Below are positions 25,945-33,941 of a stretch of 64,000 nt of DNA, in pieces (position 1 is the stretch's first letter; each line of letters opens with the position of its first letter). Under the pieces are notes generated by a model. That model searched no databases and was not told the origin of the DNA. It was given only the letters and a program-made list of their open reading frames with translations. This stretch comes from Flavobacteriaceae bacterium (GTDB lineage: Bacteria > Bacteroidota > Bacteroidia > Flavobacteriales > Flavobacteriaceae), in contig JABDIV010000060.1 of the NCBI GenBank assembly GCA_013003555.1, forward strand, positions 1-64,000, read 5' to 3'. The translations under genes were made by a program, and so were the position numbers.

Positions 25945-26383
25945 GTCTGGTCATCCGAATATGTGGTATGTCATCTTCCATGTATTCTTCACCTTGTTCA
26001 ATAAAACCAAGTTCATTATAAAACTTTCTTAGATAGGTTTGCGCAGAGACGGTTATTTTCTGAGAATTTATTTTTGTTTCAACCGCTTTGATTGAAGCCT
26101 TCATAATGTCGTAGCCATACCCTTTCGATCGCATTTTCTTTTTTACAACAACACGTCCTATTGTAGTTTCCTCATAATAATCGCCGGGTTTAAAAATGCG
26201 TAAATAAGCCACAAGCTTATCATCTTCAAACCCTAATACATGTATTGCTTTTTCATCCTTTCCGTCCATATCTAAATAAACACAATGCTGTTCAACAACA
26301 AACACCTCGCTCCGGAGCTGTAAAAGATCATATAATTCCTGACAGCTAAGCTCGCTAAAGTTTTTAATTACTGTTCTTAACAT
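25931..26383 (-). CDS. GNAT family N-acetyltransferase, ElaA-like
   Basis: The 150-residue protein shows the ElaA pattern: SCQELYDLLQLRSEVFVVEQHCVYLDMDGKDE at the N-terminus, IGRVVVKKKMRSKGYGYDIMKASI with the acetyl-CoA-binding R-x-x-G-x-G-like loop, and the C-terminal FYNELGFIEQGEEYMEDDIPHIRM. The acceptor substrate of ElaA proteins is not established. It lies 2 bp downstream of the cation efflux gene and is last of three genes (rpiB, efflux, GNAT) running on the minus strand. Confidence 0.85.
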   Translation of the reverse strand: MLRTVIKNFSELSCQELYDLLQLRSEVFVVEQHCVYLDMDGKDEKAIHVLGFEDDKLVAYLRIFKPGDYYEETTIGRVVVKKKMRSKGYGYDIMKASIKAVETKINSQKITVSAQTYLRKFYNELGFIEQGEEYMEDDIPHIRMTRLSDH

Positions 26384-26385
26384 GC

Positions 26386-27300
26386 TTAATCTTGAATTAT
26401 AACATCTTTCGAGTCAGGTTTATCATATTCAGGTTGGATGTTGACATGGTTGATGTTGAATTTATCAAATAAAGTTTTTTCAATATCAGCCAACACAAGG
26501 TTGAATTCTGAAATCGCTATGTTGCTGTCCAGATCAACATGGGCTTCGAGGTGAATTTCTTCTTCATTAAGCTGCCAGACATGGATATGGTGAATATTCT
26601 TCACCCTGTCTAATTTCTGGACTTCTTTTACGATGTTTTGTATGGCGATATGGTTAGGAGTAAATAACATGAGAACCTTAAAAGATTCTTTGAGAAGATC
26701 ATAACCAACAAAGATCAGGTAAACCGCTATGGCTAATGTCAATAAACTATCTACCCAAAACAGTTCATAAAACTTCATAAGCAACCCACCAATAAGCACT
26801 GCGATGCTGGCTAACATATCGGTGAATAAATGAAGATATGCGCTACGCATGTTCATATTCTTCTTCGATTCGTCCCTTAGCAACAAGACACTTAAACCAT
26901 TCACTACAATACCAAGTAATGACAGCCATATTACGATATCAGATTCGATCTCAACCGGTGATCGGAATCGTTCAATAGCTTCAATAATAAGAAAGATAGC
27001 TATAACAACTAGAGCTGCTGCATTAACAAAAGCTGCCAGGATCTCAGCTCGTTTAAAACCAAATGTACGGTTAAGAGAGGCGCTCCTCCTGGATAAGCGT
27101 GCCGCGATATAACTAACCACTAAAGAAACAACATCAGATAAATTATGCAGGGCGTCACTTAATAGGGAAATACTCCCGGAAACAAAACCACCTATAACCT
27201 GTGCAATGGTAATAACCAGGTTTAATACGATAGAAATTAAGAGATTCTTTCCTTTAAATTGATGTTGGTGAAGATGATTATGATTATGCGCGTGACCCAT
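26386..27300 (-). CDS. Cation diffusion facilitator (zinc efflux) transporter
   Basis: An inner-membrane metal/proton antiporter of the CDF family, 304 residues. It has a histidine-rich N-terminus (HAHNHNHLHQHQ), six membrane helices, the zinc-site motifs SLLSDALHNLSDV in helix 2 and HLFTDMLASIAVLIGG in helix 5, and a cytosolic C-terminal domain with HIHVWQLNEEEIHLEAHV. These match the CzcD/ZitB group that exports zinc, cobalt or cadmium. Its ATG adjoins the rpiB stop codon with no gap, so expression probably depends on the rpiB promoter. No metal-sensing regulator is adjacent. Confidence 0.9.
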   Translation of the reverse strand: MGHAHNHNHLHQHQFKGKNLLISIVLNLVITIAQVIGGFVSGSISLLSDALHNLSDVVSLVVSYIAARLSRRSASLNRTFGFKRAEILAAFVNAAALVVIAIFLIIEAIERFRSPVEIESDIVIWLSLLGIVVNGLSVLLLRDESKKNMNMRSAYLHLFTDMLASIAVLIGGLLMKFYELFWVDSLLTLAIAVYLIFVGYDLLKESFKVLMLFTPNHIAIQNIVKEVQKLDRVKNIHHIHVWQLNEEEIHLEAHVDLDSNIAISEFNLVLADIEKTLFDKFNINHVNIQPEYDKPDSKDVIIQD

Positions 27301-27735
27301 TTAACAACTCATCGGTATTTTTTCCACGCGACGTTCGTGCCGGCCGCCTTCAAAAGGAGTGTTTAGAAATGTGTCAACCATTTCAATCGCTTGTGGTAAG
27401 GCTGTAAATCGCGCTGGAATACTTAAGATGTTAGCATTGTTATGCTGGCGTGCCAGGGCTACAATTTCCTTATTCCAACATAAAGCCGAGCGAACCGACT
27501 GATGTTTGTTGGCAGTCATATTTGCACCATTCCCACTTCCGCAGATAATAATACCAAAGTCTGAAGATTTATTTGTAACGTCCTCTGCAACAGGATGAAT
27601 GAAATCAGGATAATCAACACTTGAATCGGAATCGGTTCCGTGATTATTCACTTGATGACCTAAACCTTTAAGGTATTTTATAATTGCAAATTTATAAGAT
27701 GTCCCAGCATGGTCGTTACCTATCGATATATTCAT
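27301..27735 (-). CDS. rpiB: Ribose 5-phosphate isomerase B
   Basis: Interconverts ribose 5-phosphate and ribulose 5-phosphate in the pentose phosphate pathway. The 144-residue protein is of normal length, with NDHAGTSYKFAI at the N-terminus, GTDSDSSVDYPDF, the GIIICGSGNGANMTANK loop holding the active-site cysteine equivalent, and RSALCWNKEIVALARQHNNANIL. It is first of three closely packed minus-strand genes. The upstream side is the long AT-rich gap (27736-28283). Confidence 0.93.
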   Translation of the reverse strand: MNISIGNDHAGTSYKFAIIKYLKGLGHQVNNHGTDSDSSVDYPDFIHPVAEDVTNKSSDFGIIICGSGNGANMTANKHQSVRSALCWNKEIVALARQHNNANILSIPARFTALPQAIEMVDTFLNTPFEGGRHERRVEKIPMSC

Positions 27736-28036
27736 AATGTGTTATTTATTTAGTCGCATATAAAATTACAAAATAAGATGGTAGAGCATAAGCTATTGTT
27801 TATGAGTTTTTCATTACCCGGTTAATAACTTTTAAATACTATTAATAATTAAATTTTCATATGTAAGAAATTAATTCAGATGGGAAACATAGTTTAAATA
27901 ACCTAATTAATTTAGCTTTTTTAATTCAATAAAAACGAACATCAAATCTCTGTTTATTCACAACAATAAATAAAATATTTATTAATAAAGCTCCTTGTTT
28001 TTTAGTTCTTAACAGCTGTTAATTAAATATATTATT

Positions 28037-28055
28037 ATCTCTAAATCAGAGAGAT
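28037..28055. repeat. Stem-loop motif ATCTC-TAAATC-GAGAT, copy 1
   Basis: A 19-base motif with a 5-bp stem ATCTC/GAGAT around a TAAATCAGA loop. A second copy at 37437-37455 matches in 17 of 19 positions; the two differences are in the loop. Both copies lie between genes. Confidence 0.45.
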
Positions 28056-28256
28056 ATAAAATTATTATCTGTTGATGAATTGTTACGAACCAAAGGGTAT
28101 TAAGAAAAACAAGTAAGTTCAAATTAATTTTTAAGACATATGAACAAGCCATCATTATAATAAGGAGTTTTTTAAAAATTAAAGAAAATGTATATAATGA
28201 TGTGATTGTTTAAAAAAGATATTTTTCGATCGGTTATCAATTCGGATATTAAGCCT

Positions 28257-28264
28257 TAGTTTTG
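28257..28264 (+). promoter_or_regulatory. -7 promoter box of rnr (TAGTTTTG)
   Basis: A perfect TAnnTTTG match 19 bp upstream of the rnr ATG at 28284, at the end of the long AT-rich gap. Confidence 0.55.
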
Positions 28265-28283
28265 TTGTTCAGAATTATATTCC

Positions 28284-30473
28284 ATGGCTAAAAGGAAAAA
28301 GAAGAATCGATCTACCAAAATCAATAACCTCACCCAAAGCATACTTTCCATTCTAAAAAACGATCGTAATAAGTCTTTAAACTATAGACAAATCGCGGCT
28401 AAAATAGGCGTCAACGATGCAAGTAGTCGAAACCAAATTATAAAAACCCTTCAACGACTAAAAGCAAAGAATGAAGTTGAGGAAGTTGAGAGGGGTAAAT
28501 TTAAAATCAAACATACCACTGTTTATCATACGGGATTTATTGAAATTAATTCTAAAGGATCGGGTTATGTAACTTGTGATGATTTTGAAGAAGACGTTTA
28601 CATCGCCTCAAATAATCTTAATAAAGCATTAGATGATGATGAGGTCGAGCTCTATATTTTTAAAAGGCGTAAACGCGGGCGGCTTGAAGGCGAGATAACC
28701 AGGATTATTAAACGCGCCCGGACAGAATATGTAGGCGTAATTCATATCAGTAAGAATTTCGCTTTTGTTGTTTCTGATTCAAGAAAAATGTACGTGGATA
28801 TATTCGTTCCGATAAATAAAACCAAGCGTGCTGAAGATGGTGATAAAGTTGTTGTTCAATTAGAAGAATGGCCTGAGAAAGCCGATTCACCAATCGGTAA
28901 GGTAAAACAAGTACTTGGAAAACCAGGTGAGCACGATACAGAGATCCATGGTATCCTGGCTGAGTACGGACTTCCTTATGAGTTTCCACAAGCTGTAGAA
29001 CGATATGCTGATAAATTAGACACGTCGATTACGAAGGAAGAGATATCAAAACGTCGCGATATGCGTGATATTTTAACCTTTACGATCGATCCGAAAGATG
29101 CTAAAGATTTCGATGACGCTTTATCCTTTAGGATTCTTAAAAATGGTAATTATGAAATAGGTATTCATATAGCCGATGTCAGCCACTATCTTAAAGAAGG
29201 AACGATTTTAGATGATGAAGCTTTTGAAAGAGGTACTTCGGTTTACCTGGTAGATAGGGTTGTTCCCATGCTCCCGGAAGTCCTTTCAAATAATGCTTGT
29301 TCACTTAGACCGAATGAAGAAAAATACACTTTTTCTACTGTTTTTGAAATTAACGACCAGGCCCAGGTTAAAAATCAATGGTTCGGGAGAACGGTGACAT
29401 ACAGTGATGCGCGCTTCGCTTATGAAGAGGCCCAGGATATCATCGAATCAAAATCAAATCATATTTCTAAAGAAAATTCTTTAAACGGTAGAGCTTACAA
29501 AACAAAACAAGAGTTAGCCGATGCTATTATTAAATTGGATGAGCTGGCAAAAATTATGCGGAAAAAACGCATGCAAGCAGGTGCTATTTCATTTGATAAG
29601 GTTGAAGTTAAATTTCATTTAGATGAAAACAACGAGCCTACTGGAGTCTACTTTAAAGTATCAAAAGATGCTAACCATCTTATCGAGGAATTTATGTTGC
29701 TTGCTAATAAAAAAGTAGCTGAGTTTGTCGGAAAACAAAAACAAAAGAAGACCTTTATTTATAGAATTCATGACGAGCCAAATGATGAAAAACTCGCGGA
29801 TTTACAAACGTTTATTTCCAGATTTGGATACAAAGTGAATTTTCAGGACAGACAGAGTATTACCCAATCATTAAACAAATTACTCAGTGATGTTGTTGGA
29901 AAGAAAGAGCAACATTTAATCGACACCCTCACTATAAGAAGTATGAGTAAAGCCGAGTATTCGGTGCATAACATTGGGCATTATGGTTTAGCTTTTCCGT
30001 TTTACAGTCATTTCACCTCTCCAATAAGACGTTATCCGGATGTTATGGCGCATCGGTTGTTACAGCTTTATTTGGATGGCGGGAAATCGGTTAATGAAGA
30101 CTTATACGAAGAACGTTGTATTCATTCATCTAAGATGGAATACCTGGCTACTAAGGCTGAACGGGATTCAGTAAAATACATGCAGGTAAAATTTATGCAA
30201 GACCATAAGGACGAGGAATTCAAAGGTGTTATTTCGGGAGTTACCGATTGGGGTATCTATGTTGAAATCATTTCAAATGGTTGTGAAGGAATGGTGCGCA
30301 TCAGGGATATTAAAGATGATTATTATACCTTCGATCAGCAACATTATGCTCTTGTGGGTGAGAAGACTAAAAATATGTATCAATTAGGTGAAGAAGTGGT
30401 GGTAAAGGTTAAAAAAGCAGATTTGGTTCAAAAACACCTTGATTTTCGTCTGATAGGAAAGGTTGAGCATTAA
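28284..30473 (+). CDS. rnr: Ribonuclease R
   Basis: A processive 3'-5' exoribonuclease that degrades structured RNA and helps rRNA quality control. The 729-residue protein has an N-terminal winged-helix-like region with a lysine-rich start (about 1-75), cold-shock-type domains (about 80-220), the RNB catalytic domain with TIDPKDAKDFDDAL (aspartates 269-278) and HFTSPIRRYPDVMAHRLLQ, and a C-terminal S1 RNA-binding domain (about 645-725). This layout is RNase R rather than RNase II. It is preceded by its own promoter and followed after 46 bp by an acyltransferase gene. Confidence 0.95.
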   Translation: MAKRKKKNRSTKINNLTQSILSILKNDRNKSLNYRQIAAKIGVNDASSRNQIIKTLQRLKAKNEVEEVERGKFKIKHTTVYHTGFIEINSKGSGYVTCDDFEEDVYIASNNLNKALDDDEVELYIFKRRKRGRLEGEITRIIKRARTEYVGVIHISKNFAFVVSDSRKMYVDIFVPINKTKRAEDGDKVVVQLEEWPEKADSPIGKVKQVLGKPGEHDTEIHGILAEYGLPYEFPQAVERYADKLDTSITKEEISKRRDMRDILTFTIDPKDAKDFDDALSFRILKNGNYEIGIHIADVSHYLKEGTILDDEAFERGTSVYLVDRVVPMLPEVLSNNACSLRPNEEKYTFSTVFEINDQAQVKNQWFGRTVTYSDARFAYEEAQDIIESKSNHISKENSLNGRAYKTKQELADAIIKLDELAKIMRKKRMQAGAISFDKVEVKFHLDENNEPTGVYFKVSKDANHLIEEFMLLANKKVAEFVGKQKQKKTFIYRIHDEPNDEKLADLQTFISRFGYKVNFQDRQSITQSLNKLLSDVVGKKEQHLIDTLTIRSMSKAEYSVHNIGHYGLAFPFYSHFTSPIRRYPDVMAHRLLQLYLDGGKSVNEDLYEERCIHSSKMEYLATKAERDSVKYMQVKFMQDHKDEEFKGVISGVTDWGIYVEIISNGCEGMVRIRDIKDDYYTFDQQHYALVGEKTKNMYQLGEEVVVKVKKADLVQKHLDFRLIGKVEH

Positions 30474-30519
30474 ACTGTAACAAAATCGAGTAACTCCAAT
30501 CTATTTTAAAAGTTAAGCC

Positions 30520-31653
30520 GTGTCTAAAGTAAGACGATACGATATCGACTGGATCAGGGTGCTGGTCTTTGATGTTCTCATTATATACCATGTTGGGATG
30601 TTCTTTGTTCCATGGGGTTGGCATATAAAAAACGATATAGAAGTAGAATGGATGCGCTATCCTATGGTTTTTGTGAACCAATGGCGATTACCCATTCTTT
30701 TTGTTGTTTCCGGGATGGGAACATGCTATGCCATGTCTTTTAGAACTGGAAAAGTTTATATAAAAGAACGGTTCAAACGTCTGTTCATTCCACTTCTTAC
30801 TGGCATTCTTATCATGATCCCCCCACAAGTTTATATAGAGCGCTTGGTTTATGGTGATACAGATTTAAGTTTTTTCAATTGGTTCCCCGAATTTTTTAAA
30901 GGAATTTATCCTACAGGAAATTTTAGCTGGCATCATTTATGGTTTTTACCCTACCTACTTCTTATGTCACTTCTGGCGACGCCACTGTTCTTAAAATGGA
31001 GAAGACCTGAAAATGTATTTATATCCAAAATCCGGAAAACACTTAATAAATCACCTTTCTACCTGTATTTATTTACCATTCCATTCTTTTTTATCGAAGC
31101 ATTTTTAGAACCGATTTTTCCGGTAAATCATGCCCTTGTCGGTGATTGGTATGCATTGACTGCTTATGGACTTCTTTTTTTATGTGGATTTGTACTTATA
31201 GCTGTCGGGGAGACGTTCTGGGAAAATGTGAATAAGATTAAAGTAGTCGCGCTATTTATTGGCGTAATTAGCTTTCCGTCCTTGTTTTGGTTTTGGATAA
31301 ATAAAGATCCATCCGTATTTATACCGATATTAAAAGTGGTGAATGTCTGGAGTTGGATGCTGGTTATTTTTGGGTATAGTGCGAAATACCTGAACAAAGA
31401 AAGCCGAATTATAAAATATCGGAACAAGGCGGTATATCCGTTTTACATCCTTCATCAAACCATAACAATTATAATTGGTTTTTATCTGATGAGCATGCCG
31501 ATTCATTATGGCTTGAAATTTGTTGTTATGCTTGTCGGAACTTTTGGCTTCTCCTGGCTAATCTATGAATTTATCATAAGGCGATGGCAGATCCTATGGC
31601 CGCTATTCGGACTAAAAAAACCATCTAAACAAAACAATAAACAAAAGTATTAA
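30520..31653 (+). CDS. Membrane acyltransferase (acyltransferase-3/OpgC-like)
   Basis: The 377-residue protein has about ten membrane helices and the acyltransferase-3 signature at the N-terminus: RRYDIDWIRVLVFDVLIIYHVGMFF with the conserved histidine, and R-x-PILFVVSGMGTCYA. A second conserved block is FSWHHLWFLPYLL. Such proteins transfer acetyl or succinyl groups to glycans, lipids or antibiotics; the target here is unknown. The start codon is GTG, the only one that keeps the conserved N-terminus. Some members are cited as glucan biosynthesis protein C. Confidence 0.82.
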   Translation: MSKVRRYDIDWIRVLVFDVLIIYHVGMFFVPWGWHIKNDIEVEWMRYPMVFVNQWRLPILFVVSGMGTCYAMSFRTGKVYIKERFKRLFIPLLTGILIMIPPQVYIERLVYGDTDLSFFNWFPEFFKGIYPTGNFSWHHLWFLPYLLLMSLLATPLFLKWRRPENVFISKIRKTLNKSPFYLYLFTIPFFFIEAFLEPIFPVNHALVGDWYALTAYGLLFLCGFVLIAVGETFWENVNKIKVVALFIGVISFPSLFWFWINKDPSVFIPILKVVNVWSWMLVIFGYSAKYLNKESRIIKYRNKAVYPFYILHQTITIIIGFYLMSMPIHYGLKFVVMLVGTFGFSWLIYEFIIRRWQILWPLFGLKKPSKQNNKQKY

Positions 31654-31687
31654 TCATTATAAATCAAACCCTCAAAACCATTTAACA

Positions 31688-32362
31688 ATGAAACATATTA
31701 TAGTATGCGCGGCTTTTATTTTAAGCGGGATTGCATTTTCTCAAAATCCCATTTCTAAAACAGTCGGTGAATTTGACACCTTAAAAGCCTACGATCTGAT
31801 TAACATCGAACTAATCTCATCCGATGACAACCGGGTTGAGATAAGCGGCAAAAATGCATCGGATGTGGTGGTTGTAAACAGCAACGGCAAATTAAAGATT
31901 CGCATGAATATTGACGAGATCTTTGACGGAGACGATACGTTTATCAAGCTCTACTACACCAGCTTCGACGTGATTGACGCAAACGAAGGCGCATATGTCT
32001 ACTCCAAAGAAACCATTGAACAATATGAGGTTGAGCTTAAAACTCAGGAAGGCGGCAAGATCAAACTGCCGTTGAATGTTAAAACTGCCGATTTTAAAGC
32101 TGTAACCGGCGGCATACTTGAATTGAGAGGATCGGTAAACAACCAGGACGTGAGCATTAGTACCGGTGGAATTTTCAAAGGAGAAGAGCTGCAATCGGTC
32201 ACAACTCAAATAGCCATTCGAGCTGGTGGTCAGGCCTGGATCCAGGCAACCGAATTAGCTGATATTAAAATAAGGGCTGGGGGCGATGTTTTTGTTTATG
32301 GAAACCCAACCAAAATTAACGAAGATCGTGCCTTAGGTGGTAGAATAAAGCGGATGCAGTAA
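31688..32362 (+). CDS. Secreted DUF2807 (GIN-domain) protein
   Basis: A 224-residue protein with a signal peptide (about 1-19, IAFSQN) and a repetitive beta-helix-like domain: KTVGEFDTLKAYDLINIELISSDDNRVEISG, then short strands rich in glycine and alternating hydrophobic residues (VTGGILELRGSV, ISTGGIFKGEEL, IRAGGQAWIQA, IRAGGDVFVYG). This is the DUF2807/GIN family common in Bacteroidota; the biochemical role is not known. It stands alone between the acyltransferase and the LysE-like gene. Confidence 0.82.
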   Translation: MKHIIVCAAFILSGIAFSQNPISKTVGEFDTLKAYDLINIELISSDDNRVEISGKNASDVVVVNSNGKLKIRMNIDEIFDGDDTFIKLYYTSFDVIDANEGAYVYSKETIEQYEVELKTQEGGKIKLPLNVKTADFKAVTGGILELRGSVNNQDVSISTGGIFKGEELQSVTTQIAIRAGGQAWIQATELADIKIRAGGDVFVYGNPTKINEDRALGGRIKRMQ

Positions 32363-32384
32363 GAAAGAATCGCCTTTCTTTTGC

Positions 32385-32392
32385 TAATTTTG
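32385..32392 (+). promoter_or_regulatory. -7 promoter box of LysE-like gene (TAATTTTG)
   Basis: A perfect TAnnTTTG match 19 bp upstream of the ATG at 32412, in a short gap after the DUF2807 gene. Confidence 0.5.
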
Positions 32393-32411
32393 CTGAAACC
32401 CCATCCACAAC

Positions 32412-33122
32412 ATGATCGATGATGTTTTAGCGGCGATTCCCTTTGGAATTATTTTGGCTTTTACTATTGGGCCTGTATTTTTCGTTTTGCTGGAAACGAG
32501 TGCAACCAAAGGTTTTAAGAGCGCCTTGATCTTTGATCTCGGGGTAATATTGGCTGACATTGTCTTTATAGTTGTTGCTTTTTTCAGCACAAACCGAATC
32601 CTTCAAAAAGTTAAAGACGACCCAAACTTCCTGATTTTTGGCGGTGTATTACTGTTGGCTTACGGGATAATTGCGTTTGTAAAGACGTCACGATCATTCA
32701 GAGCAATTGTAAAAGAATATCACAGGGTTGAAATCAAGAAAAATTTCGGAAAACTTTTCATAAAAGGCTTTCTTTTGAATTTTATCAATATCGGAGTGCT
32801 TCTCGGTTGGTTGGGTTTTATAGTGATAGGTACGTCCTTAACCACATCTGAAAACGGTCTTATTGTTTTCATAAGCACTATGCTGATCGTGTATTTTCTT
32901 GTTGACTTACTTAAAATTGCGGCAGCCAAACGACTACGAAACCGGTTAACACCACGGCTCATCTTCAAAACTAAAAAGATCATAGCCCTTGTAATACTAG
33001 GTTTTGGTGTGCTCTTGCTCGTGCAGGGATTTTTTCCGAAGGAGAAGGCACTAATAAAAGATAAGATCGAGCAAATCAATCCCATGAAAGATAAACCGGA
33101 AACAAAAAAAGACACCGTCTAA
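32412..33122 (+). CDS. LysE family amino-acid exporter-like protein
   Basis: The 236-residue membrane protein has six hydrophobic segments and the LysE/RhtB start IPFGIILAFTIGPVFFVLLETSATKGFKSALIFDLGVILAD. The family exports amino acids or related small molecules. A charged cytosolic tail (about 212-236) follows the last helix. Substrate cannot be inferred. It is followed by the tRNA-Cys gene on the other strand. Confidence 0.82.
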   Translation: MIDDVLAAIPFGIILAFTIGPVFFVLLETSATKGFKSALIFDLGVILADIVFIVVAFFSTNRILQKVKDDPNFLIFGGVLLLAYGIIAFVKTSRSFRAIVKEYHRVEIKKNFGKLFIKGFLLNFINIGVLLGWLGFIVIGTSLTTSENGLIVFISTMLIVYFLVDLLKIAAAKRLRNRLTPRLIFKTKKIIALVILGFGVLLLVQGFFPKEKALIKDKIEQINPMKDKPETKKDTV

Positions 33123-33145
33123 ATCATAGCAGTGCCTCTAATTTC

Positions 33146-33219
33146 TGGAGGCGTCTAGCGGATTCGAACCGCTGTAAAAGGTTTTGCAGACCTCTGCCTA
33201 GCCACTCGGCCAAGACGCC
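33146..33219 (-). tRNA. tRNA-Cys (anticodon GCA)
   Basis: On the minus strand the sequence folds as a cloverleaf: the acceptor GGCGTCT pairs with AGACGCC, the anticodon loop CTGCAAA contains GCA, and the T-arm includes GCGGTTCGAATCCGC. The discriminator is U, as expected for cysteine tRNA, and a CCA tail is encoded (33146-33148). Without CCA the gene is 33149-33219. Confidence 0.95.
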
Positions 33220-33263
33220 AATCAAGGACAGCAAATGTAAAAAAAAATAGAGTGAATCCCCAT

Positions 33264-33632
33264 TTACACTGCCTTTTTTCGTTTTTCAGTCATTTTAATG
33301 GTTACCTTCTCAACATCACCGCCAATTGGCGGGTTTAATTTACTCACCCAAACAGTTGCTTTGACAACACGAGCCTCTTCATTTAAAATGCGTTCGAGAA
33401 TGCGCTTTGCAACAGTCTCCAGCAAATGAGTTGGCTTTAACATTTCTTCTTTGATGATCCTGTTGAGCAATACATAATCTATCGTATCACGCAACCTATC
33501 AGATTCGGCCGATGGCCTCAGATTGGCTTTTACCTCTAGATCTACGCTGTAATCACTTCCTATCTTTTTTTCTTCACTTAGGCAACCATGATAGGCAAAC
33601 ACCCGGATGTTCTCTACTTTAACAATTCCCAT
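33264..33632 (-). CDS. folB: Dihydroneopterin aldolase
   Basis: Cleaves 7,8-dihydroneopterin to 6-hydroxymethyl-dihydropterin and glycolaldehyde in folate synthesis. The 122-residue protein has the family N-terminus VENIRVFAYHGCLSEEKKIGSDYSVDLEV, the active-site-region TIDYVLLNRII, and LLETVAKRILERIL followed by VWVSKLNPPIGGDVEKVTI. The gene overlaps the preceding zinc-ribbon gene by one base (TAATG), so the two are translationally coupled. Confidence 0.92.
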   Translation of the reverse strand: MGIVKVENIRVFAYHGCLSEEKKIGSDYSVDLEVKANLRPSAESDRLRDTIDYVLLNRIIKEEMLKPTHLLETVAKRILERILNEEARVVKATVWVSKLNPPIGGDVEKVTIKMTEKRKKAV

Positions 33633-33841
33633 TAGTTGGTAAACAAATCAAAAACGTTTGACATTGCGCTGGTTTTGGTTTTGTAAAATTCCGTATAGCT
33701 GCAACGCTCACACGTTACAGAGGTGAATTTTTGGGTCTGTACATCGAATATCTTTGACCATGTTCCTCCGGTTGCCCGCATTTGACCCACAACATAGGTT
33801 CGATTTCGGCATTTCGGACAAGTATAATTAGGATGACTCAT
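33632..33841 (-). CDS. Small zinc-ribbon protein
   Basis: A 69-residue protein with two CxxC knuckles, YTCPKCRNRTY and VTCERCSYTEFYK, separated by about 33 residues. The spacing and the YTEFYK tail match a family of short nucleic-acid-binding-like zinc-ribbon proteins seen in many bacteria; no function is proven. Its stop codon overlaps the folB start. It could be regulatory or a metal-storage protein, but the sequence does not say. Confidence 0.75.
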   Translation of the reverse strand: MSHPNYTCPKCRNRTYVVGQMRATGGTWSKIFDVQTQKFTSVTCERCSYTEFYKTKTSAMSNVFDLFTN

Positions 33842-33910
33842 CAGTTTATATTTTTTCTAAAAATACGGAATCTGACAAAAGTTTTATCATGCCATGATGG
33901 TATATTTACG

Positions 33911-33918
33911 TAATTTTG
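33911..33918 (+). promoter_or_regulatory. -7 promoter box of glnS (TAATTTTG)
   Basis: A perfect TAnnTTTG match 23 bp before the glnS ATG at 33942. Confidence 0.6.
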
Positions 33919-33941
33919 CACTTTAATATTTTTTTAAAAAC

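Larger units (their letters stand above)
27736..28283. other. AT-rich intergenic region between divergent rpiB and rnr
   Basis: A 548-bp gap without a plausible gene, about 22% G+C by hand count over 27781-28260. It contains a TTATTCACA string (27954-27962) matching the DnaA-box consensus TTATnCACA, a perfect 14-bp palindrome TTAACAGCTGTTAA (28009-28022), a small stem-loop (28037-28055) that recurs in altered form at 37437, a direct repeat ATTATTATCT (28031 and 28061) and the rnr -7 box. It must hold both promoters; whether it does more is open. Confidence 0.6.
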
